Of a stretch of DNA of 21,194 bases, positions 19,711 to 21,194 are shown piece after piece. The DNA is from Knufia peltigerae. Taxonomy: Eukaryota; Ascomycota; Eurotiomycetes; Chaetothyriales; Trichomeriaceae. Each line of letters starts with the position of its first letter. Position 1 is the stretch's first letter. The notes under the pieces are model-generated. The model did not search any database. It was given only the letters and a program-made list of their open reading frames with translations, and was not told the DNA's origin. Both the position numbers and the translations under genes were made by a program. Location of the stretch: assembly GCA_030247855.1 (NCBI GenBank), contig JAPDRN010000249.1, positions 1 to 21,194 on the forward strand. Direction: 5' to 3'.

Positions 19711-20646
19711 ATGTCGTCCTCCCGCCTTATCGCCCGCCGAATAATTTCCACCTTGTCCCCCTCCAGCACATCCAACGACTCATCCGCAACGGACGTCAAG
19801 ACAGACGACGACGTTGACGTGTTGGGCGGCAATCCATGGCCTGTCCCTCCTTATTCTCCTCCTCCTTCACCACCACCACCACCACCACCACCACCACCAG
19901 AGTCAGCCAGAAGTAGGAGATTCTCCTATGATCGACCTGGCAACGACGAGCAACGAGATTTCAACGCCGATGAAACCATTGCTCAGGATGTCCGTCAGAG
20001 TGGACTGACGACTTTTTCAGAAGGTGACCCCCGGCCCGGCGGCGGCATCACACGCTCGAGCGCCGTACGGTATAAACGAGGCGCGCGGTCCAGGTTTCTC
20101 GGCGGCCCGCGACGTCTTCTCGTCGACAACGACCTGGTCCCGTTGCGACCCGGGTCGATGCCGCCGCCACCTATTTTCAGGATTTCCGACGAAGCGCGCG
20201 CCCGTAACAGGGAGGTCATGGAGAGGGAAAATGACCTGATGATGTTGTGGAGGGATACCCACGAGCCTGGACGATGGCAGTACCCCTATGGTGGAAGAAT
20301 GGGGAATTTTGTTCTCGACGACGATGATGAAGATGATGGTGATGATGATGAAGATAATGGCGAGACCTCGTATCATTCGTCAGCGGGCAGTACCATGGTC
20401 GAATCTTGGTTGTCCATCACGTTGGCTCCGTCCCGGTCGGAGAGTGAGGCTGACATGACGAACGGTGACGGGCCTCGGTGGAGGGTCTTGCATCGTACCA
20501 ACAGGGTCAGGTATAGAGATGGAGATGAGGAGGTCGTCGACTCCAGTTACGATGCAGATGTCAGTTCACTGTCATCATCATCATCGTCAGAATCTGTATG
20601 GTCGAGGTCGCCGTTGTCGTCGGCGTCATCATCGTCGTCGGTATAA
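19711..20646 (+). CDS. Hypothetical low-complexity protein, 311 aa
   Basis: The frame is open well upstream but begins there at TTG; the ATG at 19711 in cccaccATGTCG is the best start. No domain recognised. Visible parts in order: a Ser/Arg-rich N-terminus that could be a weak mitochondrial-like leader (SSSRLIARRIISTLS); an Asp patch; a ten-Pro tract; an Arg-rich middle (RYKRGARSRFLGGPRRLL); a stretch with possible fold (ISDEARARNREVMERENDLMMLWRDTHEPGRWQYPYGG); an acidic run of Asp/Glu (about 216-231); and a Ser-rich tail. Overall it is highly charged, with almost no hydrophobic core and no membrane segment. The bias argues for an intrinsically disordered protein, probably lineage-specific. 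The long frame and clean start support a real gene. Confidence 0.6.
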   Translation: MSSSRLIARRIISTLSPSSTSNDSSATDVKTDDDVDVLGGNPWPVPPYSPPPSPPPPPPPPPPESARSRRFSYDRPGNDEQRDFNADETIAQDVRQSGLTTFSEGDPRPGGGITRSSAVRYKRGARSRFLGGPRRLLVDNDLVPLRPGSMPPPPIFRISDEARARNREVMERENDLMMLWRDTHEPGRWQYPYGGRMGNFVLDDDDEDDGDDDEDNGETSYHSSAGSTMVESWLSITLAPSRSESEADMTNGDGPRWRVLHRTNRVRYRDGDEEVVDSSYDADVSSLSSSSSSESVWSRSPLSSASSSSSV

Positions 20647-20930
20647 TCTTGGTAGGGTGTGTGCGTGTAGGACGACAAACACACAAAAGTGGTCTTCTGA
20701 ACTTGTTGGGTCTTTAGAAGAAGATAGATGTTCAAAGGTGGACACTGGCTTTTTTTTCTTTTCAAGGACATGATAACATTGTGACCTGAAGAAAGAAGAC
20801 AAAAAAGTACCTCACCATCGTCCTTGAGTAAAATTATACTCGCACATTCAGTCAGATGGGTTGTTATGGATGCCTATCCATGGCGATGGCTATACCGACG
20901 TTTGGATCCCCAAGGGCACAGTTGTACTCG

Positions 20931-20971
20931 GTACGGAGTACACATATACCCCAGGTAGCTACACTCCGTAC
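20931..20971. repeat. Inverted repeat GTACGGAGT / ACTCCGTAC
   Basis: Perfect 9-bp arms (20931-20939 and 20963-20971) separated by 23 bases. The left arm is part of GTACGGAGTAC, which also occurs at 7206-7216. Confidence 0.7.
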
Positions 20972-21031
20972 AGGACCATGAGATTTCATCACCAAGTTGC
21001 CGTGGTTGGTCCTCCCGCTTTTTCCCTTTTG

Positions 21032-21064
21032 AATTCCAATTCCAATTCCAATTCCAATTCCAAT
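21032..21064. repeat. (AATTCC)5.5 hexanucleotide repeat
   Basis: Five perfect AATTCC units plus a partial sixth. Frames through it give Asn-Ser or Trp-Asn runs that are not genes. Confidence 0.95.
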
Positions 21065-21194
21065 ACAATCCTCACGAGTCATGATTTGATAAAGTACCGT
21101 AATGTATATAGATCAGGTACCTCTATTACTCGAGAATGAAAAACCTAATTGCCATATACGGTTTGATCCTAGTGGGTGAGCGAAGGCCGCTTTA

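Larger units (their letters stand above)
20647..21194. other. 3' flank and right-edge intergenic DNA
   Basis: About 550 bp with no supported gene. It includes a 9-bp inverted repeat and a hexanucleotide repeat, annotated separately, and T-rich stretches after the stop at 20646. Confidence 0.6.

Overview
The window looks like nuclear DNA of a filamentous ascomycete (Pezizomycotina, perhaps Eurotiomycetes-like). Genes are intron-poor, and the five introns I could place are 50-182 nt long with GTNNGT-type donors, CTAAC/CTGAC branch sites and YAG acceptors. The identifiable proteins are typical fungal ones: a BtgE-type GH17 cell-wall glucanase, the Sin3 corepressor, a glycine-rich fungal protein and the Jac1/HscB co-chaperone. 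I see no bacterial operon structure, no CRISPR array, no convincing tRNA or rRNA, and no intact transposon. Start codons were re-checked in the DNA. Several long open frames begin at GTG or TTG, so those genes are trimmed here to the first plausible ATG.

Layout. 1-3525: a GT microsatellite, one doubtful minus-strand ORF (200-940) and about 2.5 kb with no gene I can support. 3526-5565 (-): two-exon GH17 gene encoding a signal peptide, a long Thr/Ser-rich stretch with repeated W-x-x-W motifs, then the catalytic domain. 5566-8146: gene-poor. 8147-13067 (-): five-exon SIN3, 1511 aa, with three PAH domains, the HDAC-interaction region and the Sin3 C-terminal domain. 13694-14641 (-): Gly/Tyr-rich protein, 315 aa. 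14505-15402: an exact 449-bp tandem duplication covering the first 45 or so codons of that gene plus its upstream region, leaving a second promoter and a truncated start. 16204-17049 (+): mitochondrial J-protein Jac1/HscB. 17232-18089 (-): a protein resembling the aspartic-protease-like beta-barrel of Copia-type Pol but lacking the catalytic Asp, probably domesticated. 19711-20646 (+): unrecognised low-complexity protein. The remainder is intergenic sequence with microsatellites.

The genes do not form one pathway; they are ordinary housekeeping and cell-wall genes side by side. The most interesting items are the exact promoter-plus-5'-gene duplication, the catalytically dead retroelement-derived protein, the Trp-repeat stalk of the glucanase, and an identical 11-bp CRE-like element (ATGACGTCGCC) found upstream of both divergent genes, gly-rich and jac1, and copied by the duplication. 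I did not find a clearly new multi-gene system.
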